From positions 1-23,230 of the forward strand of contig WOGZ01000436.1 of the NCBI GenBank assembly GCA_009733775.1: DNA of 23,230 nt, given 5' to 3'. Origin of the DNA: Alectoria sarmentosa. Taxonomy: Eukaryota; Ascomycota; Lecanoromycetes; Lecanorales; Parmeliaceae. Every line of letters begins with the position of its first letter. The stretch's first letter is position 1. Position numbers and translations under genes: made by a program. The notes below the pieces were generated by a model, which was not told the DNA's origin, did no database searches, and worked only from the letters and a program-made list of their open reading frames with translations. Shown here in pieces: positions 9,958 through 19,176 of the stretch.

Positions 9958-10440
9958 AAATTTAATTCATAAACCTTAACTTATATGTTAATATAAAAAC
10001 AAACGCAAAATGTGTGTAAAATAAATTATAATATATTAATATAAAAATAAACGCAAAATCGTACTTAATAATAAAAATCCTTTCGATTAAATTTTTTTTT
10101 TTTAAACAATTTGAATATATTAACAAATTGTTTAAAAAGCCTTTAATTAATAAAATCGAAATTTTTCGAATTCCGAGCAATATGCTTCGTTTAATATTTA
10201 ATTTAACAAATAATATAATCAAAATGCAATAATTTTTTAACTTTTTCGTGATGCGATCTTTTTTAATATAAAAGATTCTTCATAAACAATAAATGATCTT
10301 TTCGAAATAATAAATAAATCTTTTAAAATCAAAATAAAAGTAGTTTCTTCGATTTTCGAAATCGAAATAAAAACAATTGTTTTTTAAAAAACATTTAAAT
10401 TTCTTTATTTTCGATATTTCTTTATTAATCTTTAATTATA
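9958..10440 (-). other. Gypsy 3' region resuming after Helitron B, with a 48-bp tandem duplication
   Basis: Sequence between the Helitron end and the chromodomain. TTAATATAAAAACAAACGCA at 9988 recurs at 10036, a period of 48 or 16 codons. An 86-codon minus frame (9962-10222) spans it and reads FAFIFILIYYNLFYTH then FAFVFILTY. I recognise no family. The chromodomain ends near 10441, so this begins the roughly 3-kb unassigned stretch that continues at 3765 and runs to the LTR. Confidence 0.5.
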
Positions 10441-10627
10441 TTTTTTATCATAATTATTTATCAAATTTTTCATTTTATTTAAATTATCGACATTATATTA
10501 AACGTTATATATCAATTCTTAATTCTTTCATTTGATGAGATATTAAATTATCGATTTTTTGTTACGCGTTTTTCGTTCTCGAGAGCGAACGATTTGTTTA
10601 TTTATAAACTTTTTAATTTCGTATAAA
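10441..10627 (-). pseudogene. Chromodomain at the C-terminus of Gypsy Pol
   Basis: On the minus strand, starting near 10627, the frame reads IYTKLKSL, then, near 10560, SIIxYLIKxKN, followed by YNVxYNVDNLNKMKNLINNYD. This fits the chromodomain pattern YEVEKILD, YLVRWKGY, YDEWYNVxDLxNAxELVxDY, with Trp codons turned into stops and Gly into Lys, Asn or Glu. Chromodomains bind methylated histone H3 and guide integration of chromoviruses into heterochromatin. It follows the integrase GPY/F module directly, in the usual place. The domain is broken by several RIP stops. Confidence 0.78.
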
Positions 10628-11800
10628 TTTTTGACTTTTAAATCATTTTTATTCGTAACGAATTTTTTTTTTTTTTTTTTAATTTATAATATAAATCTTT
10701 TTCTTTTAAAACGAATTTTAATATAATAATGAAAATTATTAAATATATTTTTTAAAGCTTAAAAAGATTCAATTTGTAAATCAACTTATTATATTTATAA
10801 AAAATTATAAATGATTCGACTTTTTAATTGAAAAGCTTTACGTTTTTTTATTTAAGCAAATAATATTTTTTATATAATTTAATATAAGCTTTATTATTAA
10901 ATTTCATCTTTATAATTTTATAATAATTATTATAACGTGTTTTTATATCGAATATCGCGAAAATAAATGCGTCGACGACTTTTTAACGATTTTTGCTTTG
11001 ATTATCGATTATATCGATTTAATTTTAAATAATTACGTCGAAAACATTAAATTCTTTATTCAATTTCATTTTATAAATAATTTTATTCGAAGATTTTTTT
11101 ATCGAAACGTTTATAAAATTATTTATTATTTTTCGAAATTGCACGAAAAATTTATTTTATAAAACGTTTAAATTGTAAACAATGTGAAAACGCAAAACGA
11201 TTTTGAAAATTTGATTAATTCTTTTCAATTAATCGTTTATTTGAAAATAATAAATTATTAATATAAATAAATCGATATTGAGCGATTTGAAAATCGCTTT
11301 TCATAAATCAAACATAAATTTAAGATCTCGATTAAAAATAATCGTTTTAAGAATTTTTTAATCGATGAAAACGAGAAATAAAGCCTTTGCTTATTTCGCG
11401 AATTTTTAAATATTTTTTTCGAACGTCGTAATAATTCTTTTGTTAAATTTGTTCGTTAAAATCATTATTATATTAAATTCATTTTCAAAAAATGAAAATC
11501 TTAAAATGAAATTAATGATTATCATATGAAAAATCAGAGAAAATGATAAAATCGATTTGAGATTTTCGTAAAAAACGTGTCTCTTTATCTAATTTAATTA
11601 ACATTCAAAATAATAAAAAATATAACGCTTAAAACGTTTAATCAAATGTTTAAAATAATATAATTTCATAATTCGTTTATAAATACGATAAAATCCTTCA
11701 TAATTGTGCTTATCATAAATTAATTCGAAAAACTTTTTATTTTAAACTCTTGAAAATGCATAAACGTTTTCGATTATTGTATTCATTTTGATAATAAATT
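10628..11800 (-). pseudogene. Gypsy integrase, core and C-terminal GPY/F module
   Basis: Integrase joins the retrotransposon cDNA to the target. On the minus strand the decayed frame gives IIINFIL (from the conserved xxDFI), then IMILTNKFNKR at about 11436-11470 (from TDKFSKR). IIYYFQIND-stop-LKRINQ at 11211-11262 comes from TAYHPQTDGQSERTNQ. Further down, between 10745 and 10893, KAYIKLYKKYYLL and FNxKVESF match the KLHKGYYLP and QRxGPF region of the GPY/F module. Catalytic Asp codons of the core appear changed to Asn. The HHCC zinc-binding part should lie near 11600-11800, but I could not read it reliably. It belongs to one Pol with RT upstream and the chromodomain downstream. Confidence 0.83.
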
Positions 11801-12640
11801 AAATCTTCACGAAAAATAAATTATATATTGAAATCTTAACATATTCTTTCAATTTATTATCTTTAAATCGCTCTCTTTCAGTTTTCAAGAATTTCAAAAT
11901 TTTAAATTATTTTTTATCTTTTTTATATGCAACTACAAATTTAAAATAATATTCTTTTAACATTTTTATAAAAGAAAAGTTATATACGAAAATATCGTTA
12001 AAAATTTTAATAACATTCGAATCAAATTTTTCTTCACGCTTGCGTAAAAACCTCGATAAAATATTCGAAATAACATTTTATTTTTTCGATTTTCATCGAA
12101 TATCGAGATCAAATTAAAAAACGTATTAAAAAGTTTTTATAAAACGAAAATTTATCTTATTTAAAAAAGAGGAGAAAAGAATAATTTATCGTATAATATT
12201 CATTATTATAAAATAATTAATGAAAATAATCATTTTCTTTTCGAAAAGTTAATTTAATGTGTGTGAAATTTTTTTCAAAATTTATATTAAAGCTGCGACT
12301 TTCAATTTTATTAATTAATAACAAAATTTCGCAACATTGAATAATTTAAATAAAAAAAGAATTAATTATATATCGATTTTTGAAAAAAAGTTGTTTTAAG
12401 AATTTTCAAATATATAATATATTATTATCTCAAATTTATATCTTTTCGATTCATTAAAATCGACGTATATTTGTTATTTAAAATCATAATAATAAAGATA
12501 CGTTTTCGTAATTAAAGTTTTTTGTAACATCTTAAATAACTTAAGCTTCTTATTAATAAAAATGATTTTCGTGATTTTAAATTTTTTTTTAACGTTTATT
12601 AATAATAAAAGATCGTTTAAAAAGTTTCGTTTTCAAACAT
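11801..12640 (-). pseudogene. Gypsy RNase H region (by position)
   Basis: This stretch lies between the end of RT and the integrase in the same decayed Pol, where RNase H is always found in Ty3/Gypsy elements. At its upstream edge the minus strand still reads like the RT connection (NYFVxIAKFL, compare YYAQIAEPLQ), near 12630-12660. I did not recognise the RNase H catalytic residues themselves, so the call rests on position. Stops are dense. No other gene or insertion is visible. Confidence 0.5.
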
Positions 12641-13124
12641 TATAAAAACTTCGCAATTTATACGAAATAATTAACGTTTTTGCGCAATTAATTCATTATA
12701 TCAAAATAAATTTCGAGAGCTTTTAAATTTTTTGGAAATCGCATTTTTTTAATAATTATTAATCATTTTTCGATGATAATGAGCTCGAAATTATCAACTT
12801 TTTATTTAAATAAAATAATTGATAAATAATTTAAATATGATTTTTTTAACTCGAGAATAATCTTGAAACGTATAAAAAACGCGAAAATCGTTTTTAAATG
12901 CTCGAAATGTTTTTTTCGCAATATAAAAGAAAATTATAATATTATTAATGTAACATCTCGCGAAATAATAATATAAGCGCAAAAATTCGTTCATTTTCCT
13001 TTATACATAAAAAACAAAATTCTTAAATCTCATTATTGCGATATTAAAATGTTTAAATCTTTTATAAAATACGATAATGAAACGTTAATAATGATTTTTT
13101 TTAATTAAAAATAAATGAAATTTG
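12641..13124 (-). pseudogene. Gypsy reverse transcriptase, C-terminal half
   Basis: The minus strand reads RFIIVFYKRF and FNIAIMRFKNFVFYV (family RFTVVSHRG and FNVAVMGFKNSPxYV), then, from 12994, NEFLRLYYYFARCYINNIIIFF. The catalytic YIDD box has become YINN at 12941-12952 by G-to-A. AKKTFRAFKNDF follows (family AEEHLRALENVF), then RFPKNLKALEIYF near 12700-12735 (family FPRTLKALETYLG). A 62-codon frame, 12806-12994, is open. The order and spacing are those of fungal Ty3/Gypsy RT. The gene is interrupted upstream by the insert at 13132-13320. The catalytic Asp pair is lost, so it is inactive. Confidence 0.87.
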
Positions 13125-13131
13125 TTATAAT
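13125..13131. repeat. Left 7-bp flank repeat (TTATAAT) of the solo-LTR-like element
   Basis: TTATAAT ends directly before the TG at 13132, and an identical TTATAAT starts directly after the CA at 13320. Removing the element plus one copy restores the RT reading frame. Confidence 0.7.
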
Positions 13132-13320
13132 TGCTTGCTAGGCAGCTTGACATTCAATATAGCGTAGCTTTTTTAACATAGAGAATACAAAAATCATCAC
13201 ACACTCAATAACATGACTTGTTTTTCTGTCCTCTTTTGTCCTTTTGTTTCCGCATATGAGAAAGGTCGTTTCGTGATATAAAAACCTTATTTCTATCGAA
13301 AATCTTGCCAAAATTGCTCA
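13132..13320 (+). mobile_element. Solo-LTR-like element, lightly mutated, related to the Gypsy LTRs
   Basis: A 189-bp element with TG/CA ends (TGCTTGCT to TTGCTCA). Its reverse complement matches the LTRs at 1023-1218 and 17595-17790, for example over TATATCACGAAACGACC and GTGTGTGATGATTTTTG. It is inserted in the opposite orientation to the big Gypsy. Both ends and a central stretch differ from those LTRs, so it is a related subfamily rather than a direct copy. It retains many C and G residues that are T or A in the LTRs. Being shorter than the roughly 400 bp that RIP needs in Neurospora, it may have escaped mutation, or it is a late arrival. It interrupts the RT between the VID motif and the following Phe-rich segment. 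Confidence 0.8.
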
Positions 13321-13327
13321 TTATAAT
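13321..13327. repeat. Right 7-bp flank repeat (TTATAAT) of the solo-LTR-like element
   Basis: Identical to 13125-13131. Seven bases is longer than the 4 to 6 typical for LTR elements, so it may include chance matches in AT-rich DNA or indicate a different mechanism. Confidence 0.7.
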
Positions 13328-14000
13328 CGATCACGTTAATAAAATTACATTTTTAAACAAAAATAACGATGTTCTTTTAAAGCGAAATTGAATAATTATT
13401 TGAAATAATAATTTTGTTCAATTCTCAAATATTCATAATCACTTTTTTTTTTCATTTCGAAATCTTTTTTGAATTAATATAAATGATTTTATAAATCATA
13501 AAAATCGAAAAAGCAAAAAATATAGATTTTATTAATCAACTTATTTTCTTTTATAAATGCATTTTATTAAACTTTTCGTTTATCAACTTTTTGATTTTCG
13601 AAATTAAAAAATAAATTTTATTTTCGAATTTAATAAATGAAAATTATCAATTATTAATAATAAATATTTATAATTATTCGAATTTCGATAAATCAATAAT
13701 ATTTTCAATATTTTTTCAAATTCGAAAATTTTTCTTTATAAATTTTTTTATAATTTTCACGTATTTTTGTTTTTCGTAAATTATAATGTTATTAAAAAGT
13801 TTAATCTTCAAAATAGAATCTATTTTTATTTTCTTTAAAATTAATTTCGAATTTAATAAATTTATAAATTTAACAAATATGAGTTCTTCGTTTTAAAAAG
13901 ATTTAATAATTAAAAAATGATTTTTTAAATTCACGAAATAAGCTTTTTCAATTTCGTATTTCATTATCAAATTAATTTTATAACGACGAGATATAATGAA
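13328..14000 (-). pseudogene. Gypsy reverse transcriptase, N-terminal half
   Basis: On the minus strand, approaching the insert, the frame reads VIMNIxELNKIIISNNYSI (family VVVDIRGLNKITISDSYPI), then NIVIFVxKCNFINVID (family DIIAAVRGCxFISVIDC). The two halves of the RT join in frame across the solo-LTR-like element once that element and one 7-bp flank are removed. The exact N-terminal limit is uncertain; RT should start a few hundred bases upstream of these motifs, near 13900-14000. Catalytic Asp of the VID motif is retained here, but stops occur in the frame. Confidence 0.83.
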
Positions 14001-14210
14001 TAAAAAATCGTTATTATTTCATATATTAACAAAATTGAATTCAATGTTTATAAAATGAAAATATATGTTTTTCATTTTTGATTCGAAAAGAAAATCACGA
14101 TTCGATAACGATCTCTTTTCTTTCAAAGAAACGATTATTATTTCAATTGATTTTAAAAAAATAATTTATTTTCTCTTCGCTCGAACGATTTATCGAATAC
14201 GCACATTATT

Positions 14211-14432
14211 TTAAAACGTAAATTGCATAAATATAAAAACATTTCGACATCTTATAAAAATTATGCTTTTCTTAAAAAAATTAATAACCACTTTTTTCGA
14301 ATCAAGAATATTTATTTTTATTAAAAGATTTATTTTGAGATTATTAACAACGTATATATTTTTGATAAATTTAATCATAATTGACTTTTTTTTCATCGTC
14401 TTTTTTTTTATAAAAAAAAAAGTGTGATTCAT
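14211..14432 (-). pseudogene. Gypsy aspartic protease, C-terminal part
   Basis: A 73-codon open frame on the minus strand contains NIYVVNNLKINLLIKINIL followed by DSKKVVINF. This matches the conserved end of fungal Gypsy protease, HVVDNLKxNLLIGTDILGPExxVIDF, with Gly to Lys/Ser and Asp to Asn changes as RIP makes. The D(T/S)G active site should lie upstream, around 14500-14700, but is not readable. The protease would process Gag-Pol. Its place between the gag region and RT is the normal Ty3/Gypsy order. The ATG of this open frame is probably not a real start. Confidence 0.75.
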
Positions 14433-15142
14433 TTATTTATAAAATGTTAATTAAAATCTATTTCTCGTAAAGTGATTGCGAATTCATGTCTTTTTATAAC
14501 CAAAAAAGATATAAATCATTTCAAAAACAATTTATCACTCATATTTATAAAACATCTCATATTTAAATAACCTGATTCAAAAAACGCATTTTTAAAAAAA
14601 TTGAAAAATTCGATTAAATAATGTCAAAAACAAAAAGATATCTCGTTCGAAAAAGTAAAAAGAATCATTAATTCAATCAATTTCAATTTCTTAATAACAA
14701 ACGATTCTTTTATCAAAGTCGATTTATATAATAATTTTTTATCTTTTTATAATTTCTTAAATCTCATTATTTTTCATTGATAAAATTTCGATCGAAATTG
14801 TGCATATAAAAGATTATTAAAAGCAAATTTCTTTTGATATTTATAATATATTAATTTTTCATTCATTTTGTTAATTATGATATAATAAAAAACAACGACG
14901 AATTTAACGTTTACGTCGTTTTTAAATTTTATCTCATTTTCATTTTTCGAAAATTTATTTTCATAAACATCGTGAAATTGTTCTTTATTGTTTATATAAT
15001 AAAAAAAAAAATTTGCGAAATAATAAATATCAAAATTTTTATAATATTTTTCGATATTATAATAAATATCTTTATTAAAAAATTTATTAAAATAAACTTT
15101 TTGCGAAACGCGAATTATAAACATTTTATTAAATTCTTTTAA
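14433..15142 (-). pseudogene. Gypsy gag-protease linker, including a 116-codon open frame
   Basis: The minus-strand frame 14774-15124 is open for 116 codons and is rich in Lys, Asn, Phe and Tyr. Allowing for RIP, many Lys and Asn codons could have been Glu and Asp, which would make an acidic, Tyr-rich linker of the sort found between Gag and protease in fungal Gypsy elements. That is inference; no motif proves it. The part 14433-14773 should hold the N-terminal half of the protease but is too decayed to read. Confidence 0.4.
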
Positions 15143-15220
15143 ATTTTCATATTTTGAATTTTCATATTTCGAATTTTCATATTTTAAATTTTCATATTTA
15201 AGATTTTTATATTTTTAATT
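15143..15220 (-). repeat. Tandem repeat, five 15-bp units
   Basis: The plus-strand unit is TTTTCATATTTCGAA with transitions between copies. On the minus strand one frame reads SKYEN-like pentapeptides (KYEN, SKYEN, SKYEN, LKYEN). The period equals five codons. It lies just upstream of the 116-codon frame of the Gypsy gag-protease linker. Confidence 0.75.
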
Positions 15221-16740
15221 ATTATTATATTATCTCGAAAAATAAAATAATCGTTTATTTCGATTTTTATAATTCGATCGATTCGAATATTGCAATTAAT
15301 TTAATTATGCGTTTTCGATTATAATTATAAACGATTGCTTAAATGCTAAAAGATCGTTTTTTAAAATAAATAAATTTGATTGAAACGACTTTTAAATTTA
15401 CGTTTAAATCGATAATTGTGTATAAAATAACATTTGACGATTTTAATTTTATTGATAAAGAATATAAGCTCGTTGATCATAAGAAAAATATATAAAAAAA
15501 TTTATATAACTTAAATACAACGGCGTCGATTGAAAAGTACGCGATCTCGACATAAAAGATCGTGAAGAAAAAAAAAAAAATTTATTCGTATATTCATTTT
15601 TTTTTTTTTGATATTGATTTTTTCTTTTCGAATCGATTTCGATCATAATCACGTTTACGATTACGTTCACGTTTTTTATCTTTTTTACGATCACGAATTT
15701 TTTTGCGAATATTCTTTTATTAAAACTCTTTTTGTTAATAAATACGATATTATAACTTTTAACGATTGTCAAATTTTTTTATAAATTAACATAAAATAAT
15801 ATAAAAAATAAACGATGATATAAAAACTTAAAGTTTAACGTTTAAATAATTTCAAGCTCAAATAATTTGAATATGTTCGTTCGTGATATTTATTTAAATT
15901 GCATATTTAAATACGTTTTAAACATAATTAATTGAATCTCGTTTATCATTAGCGTTTATTATAATATAAATTTATTTAATAAATTAATTCAATGTCGAGA
16001 ACATCGAGATTTTGAATCTTTTCTACAAACGAATAAATGTTTTTTTAAATCTCGTTTACAATTATATTATAACATCTTTCTCATTTTGAAAAAAAATGTT
16101 TAATTATTAAAAAAATGTTATTTCACGAAAATAAATGAAAAGATTTGCTCGTACGATATTTTTTTTTTGATTATAACGTAATCTTTTACTCGTCGATAAA
16201 AGAAATATATTTTTCGATATATGTTCTCTTTATTTCAAAGACAATGTTATCAATATCGTAAAATTCTTTTAAATTCGAATGAAAGAATCTCAAATCGAAA
16301 GCACGAAAACTATTTTCAGAATTTTCTTAATTTTTTTAAATCTGTTCAAAAGATCTTTAAAAATTTTACGATTTAAAAGAATTTATCGAATCGAATATAA
16401 ATTAAAGATTATTTAAAATAATTTGCATAACTTGTAACATTGTTTGTTATATAACAAAATTTATTTTTAAAAAAATAAAAGATAGGAATTGTTGCGTTCC
16501 CGACTTTTGAAAAAATTGAAAAAACAAAAATTCAATCGTGTTTCTTTATTCAAAAATTCGATTATCGAAATTAAAAAAATTACGAAACTCGTTAAAGTCA
16601 TTATTATTTTCGATTATTTTATCAAAGACAACTTTTTCAGACGAAAAAAAAGAGAATCTTAAATCGTTAAAAAATAAAGAAAATGCAAAAGATGATTTGA
16701 ATTTTCGAATTGTCGACGAGAAAAATAAAGAAATAAAACG

Positions 16741-16816
16741 TCTTAATGTGAATATAAATTAACGTTGTTTTTTCGAAAAAATAAAATGTCTTAATGTGAA
16801 TGTAAATTGATATCGT
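16741..16816 (-). repeat. Tandem duplication, 48-bp period
   Basis: TCTTAATGTGAAT(A/G)TAAATT occurs at 16741 and again at 16789. On the minus strand both copies read in one frame as about QFTFTLRHFIFSKKQR, a 16-residue repeat. It is in the presumed gag region. Confidence 0.7.
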
Positions 16817-16860
16817 TATTTTTTTTGAAGAATCGAATTTCTCACATCAAGAATAATTAT

Positions 16861-16980
16861 TTCGTTAAAATAAACAAATTTAAATGTGAAATCGTTATTA
16901 AATAAATTCTCGGAAATTTCTTCGATAAAGTGAATAAATTCAAATGTGAAATCGTTATTAAATAAATTCTCGAAAATTCC
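16861..16980 (-). repeat. Tandem duplication, two 60-bp units
   Basis: 16861-16920 and 16921-16980 align without gaps and share AAATGTGAAATCGTTATT and AAATAAATTCTCG. The minus strand reads ENLFNNDFTF(E/K)F(I/V) in each unit, a 20-residue repeat in an open frame. It is directly upstream in the genome of the 84-codon frame of the gag region. Confidence 0.8.
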
Positions 16981-17479
16981 TTCGCTTTTCGACAGAGCGA
17001 TTCTTTTTTAAATAATTATTTTGATAAATGAAGCAGTAAAAGAAATATAAAAAATGAATCTCGTCGACGATGAATTTTATAATTGATGAAAAATAAATGT
17101 GTTTTTGTTAAAAGTAACGAGTGCAATTCGTAAATGAGGTTTATTAATCGTTCAATCAAAAGATTAAAAAGATGATTCGATCGAATTAAATCGAATTCGT
17201 GCACGCTCATCTTTGATAATGATTTTGATGTTTTTAAAAATAAACGACGAACGGAAATTATTTCGTACAATGTGATTTATCAATTAACGATTTTTCTCGT
17301 TTAATAAATCTGCGTAAAAATGATTATTAATAAGGAATTTTTATAATTAAAAAGCAAAAATGATTATTTTACGATTTACGAAATTAATAAAAAAAGCCAC
17401 TTTGAAAATCTCGTCGATTAATTTAAAAAATAATTATCAATGATTATGAAGGAAAATAAAAATCGTATAAGCTTTTTGA

Positions 17480-17561
17480 TGTGTAAAAGCAATTTTTATT
17501 AATGTGAAATGAACTTTTAATGTGTAAAAGAAGTTTTATTAATATAAAGCGAACTTTTGAT
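17480..17561 (-). repeat. Tandem duplication, 41-bp period
   Basis: TGTGTAAAAG, a T-rich core, TTATTAATRTRAA and GAACTTTT occur at 17480 and again at 17521. The period is not a multiple of three, which fits a position in the untranslated leader between the 5' LTR and gag. Confidence 0.6.
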
Positions 17562-17594
17562 AATATTAAATATAATTTTAATGTTATTATCAAT

Positions 17595-17790
17595 TAATAA
17601 GATTTTCGATAAAAATGAAATTTTTATATCACGAAACGACCTTTTTCATATGCGGAAACAAAAAAACAAAAGAAAATAAAAAAACAAGTCATGTTATTAA
17701 GTGTGTGATGATTTTTGAGAAAAGCTATCGAAAGAAAGATTTGTTATATATTAATGTCAAGCTTTCTATCAAGCTAAACTTTTTTCAACA
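17595..17790 (-). repeat. 5' LTR of the Gypsy element
   Basis: 196 bp, the same length as the LTR at 1023-1218 and collinear with it. The plus strand starts TAATAAGATTTTCG (the TG end now TA by G-to-A) and ends TTCAACA, followed by the TTTTA target duplication. It is the 5' LTR since the element reads on the minus strand. The minus-strand bases right after it, ATTGATAATAACATT, would hold the primer-binding site, but RIP prevents assigning a tRNA. The 62-codon plus frame at 17615-17803 crosses the LTR and is not a gene. Confidence 0.87.
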
Positions 17791-17795
17791 TTTTA
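17791..17795. repeat. Right target-site duplication of the Gypsy element (TTTTA)
   Basis: Directly follows the CA end of the LTR, identical to 1018-1022. Helitron A sequence resumes here. Confidence 0.85.
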
Positions 17796-18150
17796 AAACA
17801 TAATTTTATCAATATTCTCATAATCGTTTAAAAAAAATGATCATTAAAAAAAGATATCGCGTTTCAAATAACGTTTATAATTATTATTTAATCATTATTA
17901 AAATTCGTTCACATTTGCTTTTAAATGTTTATTTAATAAAAACGTTTTTCGCGTAAAAGACGATTACGCTTATTATTATAATGTTGCTTATAATTATATT
18001 ATATTTTTAATAAATCAAAATCGTTAATTAAATTAATATCTTTTATAAAGTTAAAATTATCTTTTTTTAAACGAATTTGAATCAAATAAAAATAAAAATC
18101 TTCGATAATAATTTATTTCGTTTATATATCGTTTAATAAAGCGAAATCTT
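17791..18150 (-). pseudogene. Helitron A helicase, segment up to and just past Walker A
   Basis: The inverted counterpart of about 8200-8558. The Walker A codons lie just inside 17791-17830, and the Gypsy inserted two codons further on. The frame is broken both by RIP stops and by the insertion. The continuation of this helicase is at 1-1022. Confidence 0.8.
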
Positions 18151-18230
18151 AATAATAAATTTAAAAAATATATATATAATCGTTAAAAAGTTTAAATAAA
18201 AAAATGTGTTAATAATAAAGAAAAATAAAA

Positions 18231-18535
18231 GAAATTGCGAATAAATAAAAAAAAAATACGTTTAACGAAATCACTTTTAATGAAAAAAAAAAAAAAAAAA
18301 AACATCATATTAAAAAAAGTGATAATGTTTTATTATAACAAATAGCGCGATAATTTTCTTTTTTCGTAATTGAAACATTTTGAAAGAAATTGCGAATAAA
18401 TAAATAAAAAATACGTTTAACGAAATCACTTTTAATGAAAAAAAAGCAACATTATATTAAAAAAAGTGATAATGTTTTATTATAATAAATAGCGCGATAA
18501 TTTTCTTTTTTCGCAATTGAGACACTTTTACACAT
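18231..18535 (-). repeat. Helitron A copy of the internal tandem duplication (period about 155 bp)
   Basis: GAAATTGCGAATAAAT at 18231 recurs at 18386. The units match those at 7775-8130 in inverted orientation, including the AATTGCG ends and the ATCACTTTT palindrome arm. The second junction lacks 31 bases present in Helitron B between CTTTC and AAAATGT, which explains most of the shorter period. Long A runs vary in length. Confidence 0.82.
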
Positions 18536-19176
18536 TAATTAAATTAAATCATATATCTCGTTTTATATTTATTTTATAAATTAAACGATTTATTAAATTC
18601 ATAATTAAATAAAAACATTATAAAAAGACTTCGTAAAAAATCTTCGTTTTTTCAAACATTTATTTTTTTCAAAATCTTATTTCATTTAACGTTATTATAT
18701 ATAAGATTTTTTATTATATAAATAACATAATAATTTAAGAAAAAATCATCGTTTAATATTCGTAAATTTTTATAAAATAAGAAATTCGATATATTCAAAA
18801 AAAGAAAACGTAAATAATAAAATTCGTTTGCGTTGAGATTAATATAATATATTCTCATAATAATATCGATGCGTTTTTAATATAAACTTTATTTTTAATT
18901 ATCTTAAATGTTTTTCTTTTAAATATAATACTTCGTTAAATCAATATAAAAAAGATTTGTTAATCATTTTTATTATTAACGTCGTATATTTAATTAAAAA
19001 AAGATTATAAAAGAAATTTGACGTTCGTCTGCTATTATTATATTAAATAATTAAAAATCATTATCAAAAATCACGATTTATTAATTTAAAAAATGAATAA
19101 ACAATCGCTTTATAACAGAATTATAATTATATATTTTGAAATCAAATATTTTTCAATAAATCTTTATTGATCTCAT

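Larger units (their letters stand above)
15221..17594 (-). pseudogene. Gypsy 5' region with decayed gag
   Basis: Gag forms the virus-like particle and would be encoded between the 5' LTR and protease. The best coding trace is an Arg/Lys/Asp-rich segment at about 15610-15710 on the minus strand (RDRKKDKKRERNRKRDYDR), like a basic nucleocapsid tail. It lies in a different frame from the longest open frame there (15449-15772), so a frameshift is likely. An 84-codon frame at 17016-17270 could be near the start. I recognise no CCHC knuckle or capsid motif, so gag is assigned by position. Three tandem repeats lie in this stretch and are listed separately. A plus-strand 74-codon frame (16538-16762) is taken as a shadow. 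Confidence 0.5.
1023..17790 (-). mobile_element. Ty3/Gypsy chromovirus LTR retrotransposon, RIP-degraded, with nested insertions
   Basis: A 16.8-kb unit bounded by two 196-bp direct repeats (1023-1218 and 17595-17790) and a 5-bp target duplication. The minus orientation is set by a purine tract next to the left LTR and by the order of decayed protease, RT, integrase and chromodomain on the minus strand. Removing Helitron B (about 6.2 kb) and the solo-LTR-like insert (196 bp with one flank copy) leaves roughly 10.4 kb, long for a Gypsy element. The excess is mainly a 3-kb stretch between the chromodomain and the 3' LTR. All coding parts carry many stops of RIP type. The chromodomain after integrase places it among the chromoviruses, a group known to favour heterochromatin. 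Confidence 0.88.

Noticed and set aside
9962..10222. 86-codon hydrophobic minus-strand frame that might suggest a membrane protein
   Set aside because: Phe, Ile, Leu and Tyr codons are what AT-rich DNA gives by default. No start context or homologue is recognisable, and it lies in Gypsy sequence downstream of the chromodomain.
10661..10680. Long T run as a terminator or promoter element
   Set aside because: It lies inside the decayed Pol frame between integrase and chromodomain. Homopolymer runs of this kind occur across the window and are better explained by RIP and slippage.
16538..16762. 74-codon plus-strand open frame, Lys-rich
   Set aside because: It lies antisense to the Gypsy and shows no family motif. 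The minus strand has the in-frame tandem repeats, so this is taken as a shadow.
17570..17594. Primer-binding site for a specific tRNA next to the 5' LTR
   Set aside because: The minus-strand sequence after the LTR (ATTGATAATAACATT) is too altered to match one tRNA over another.
17615..17803. 62-codon plus-strand open frame similar to the one at 1007-1354
   Set aside because: The similarity is due to both lying in the two LTRs. It runs out of the LTR into Helitron A.
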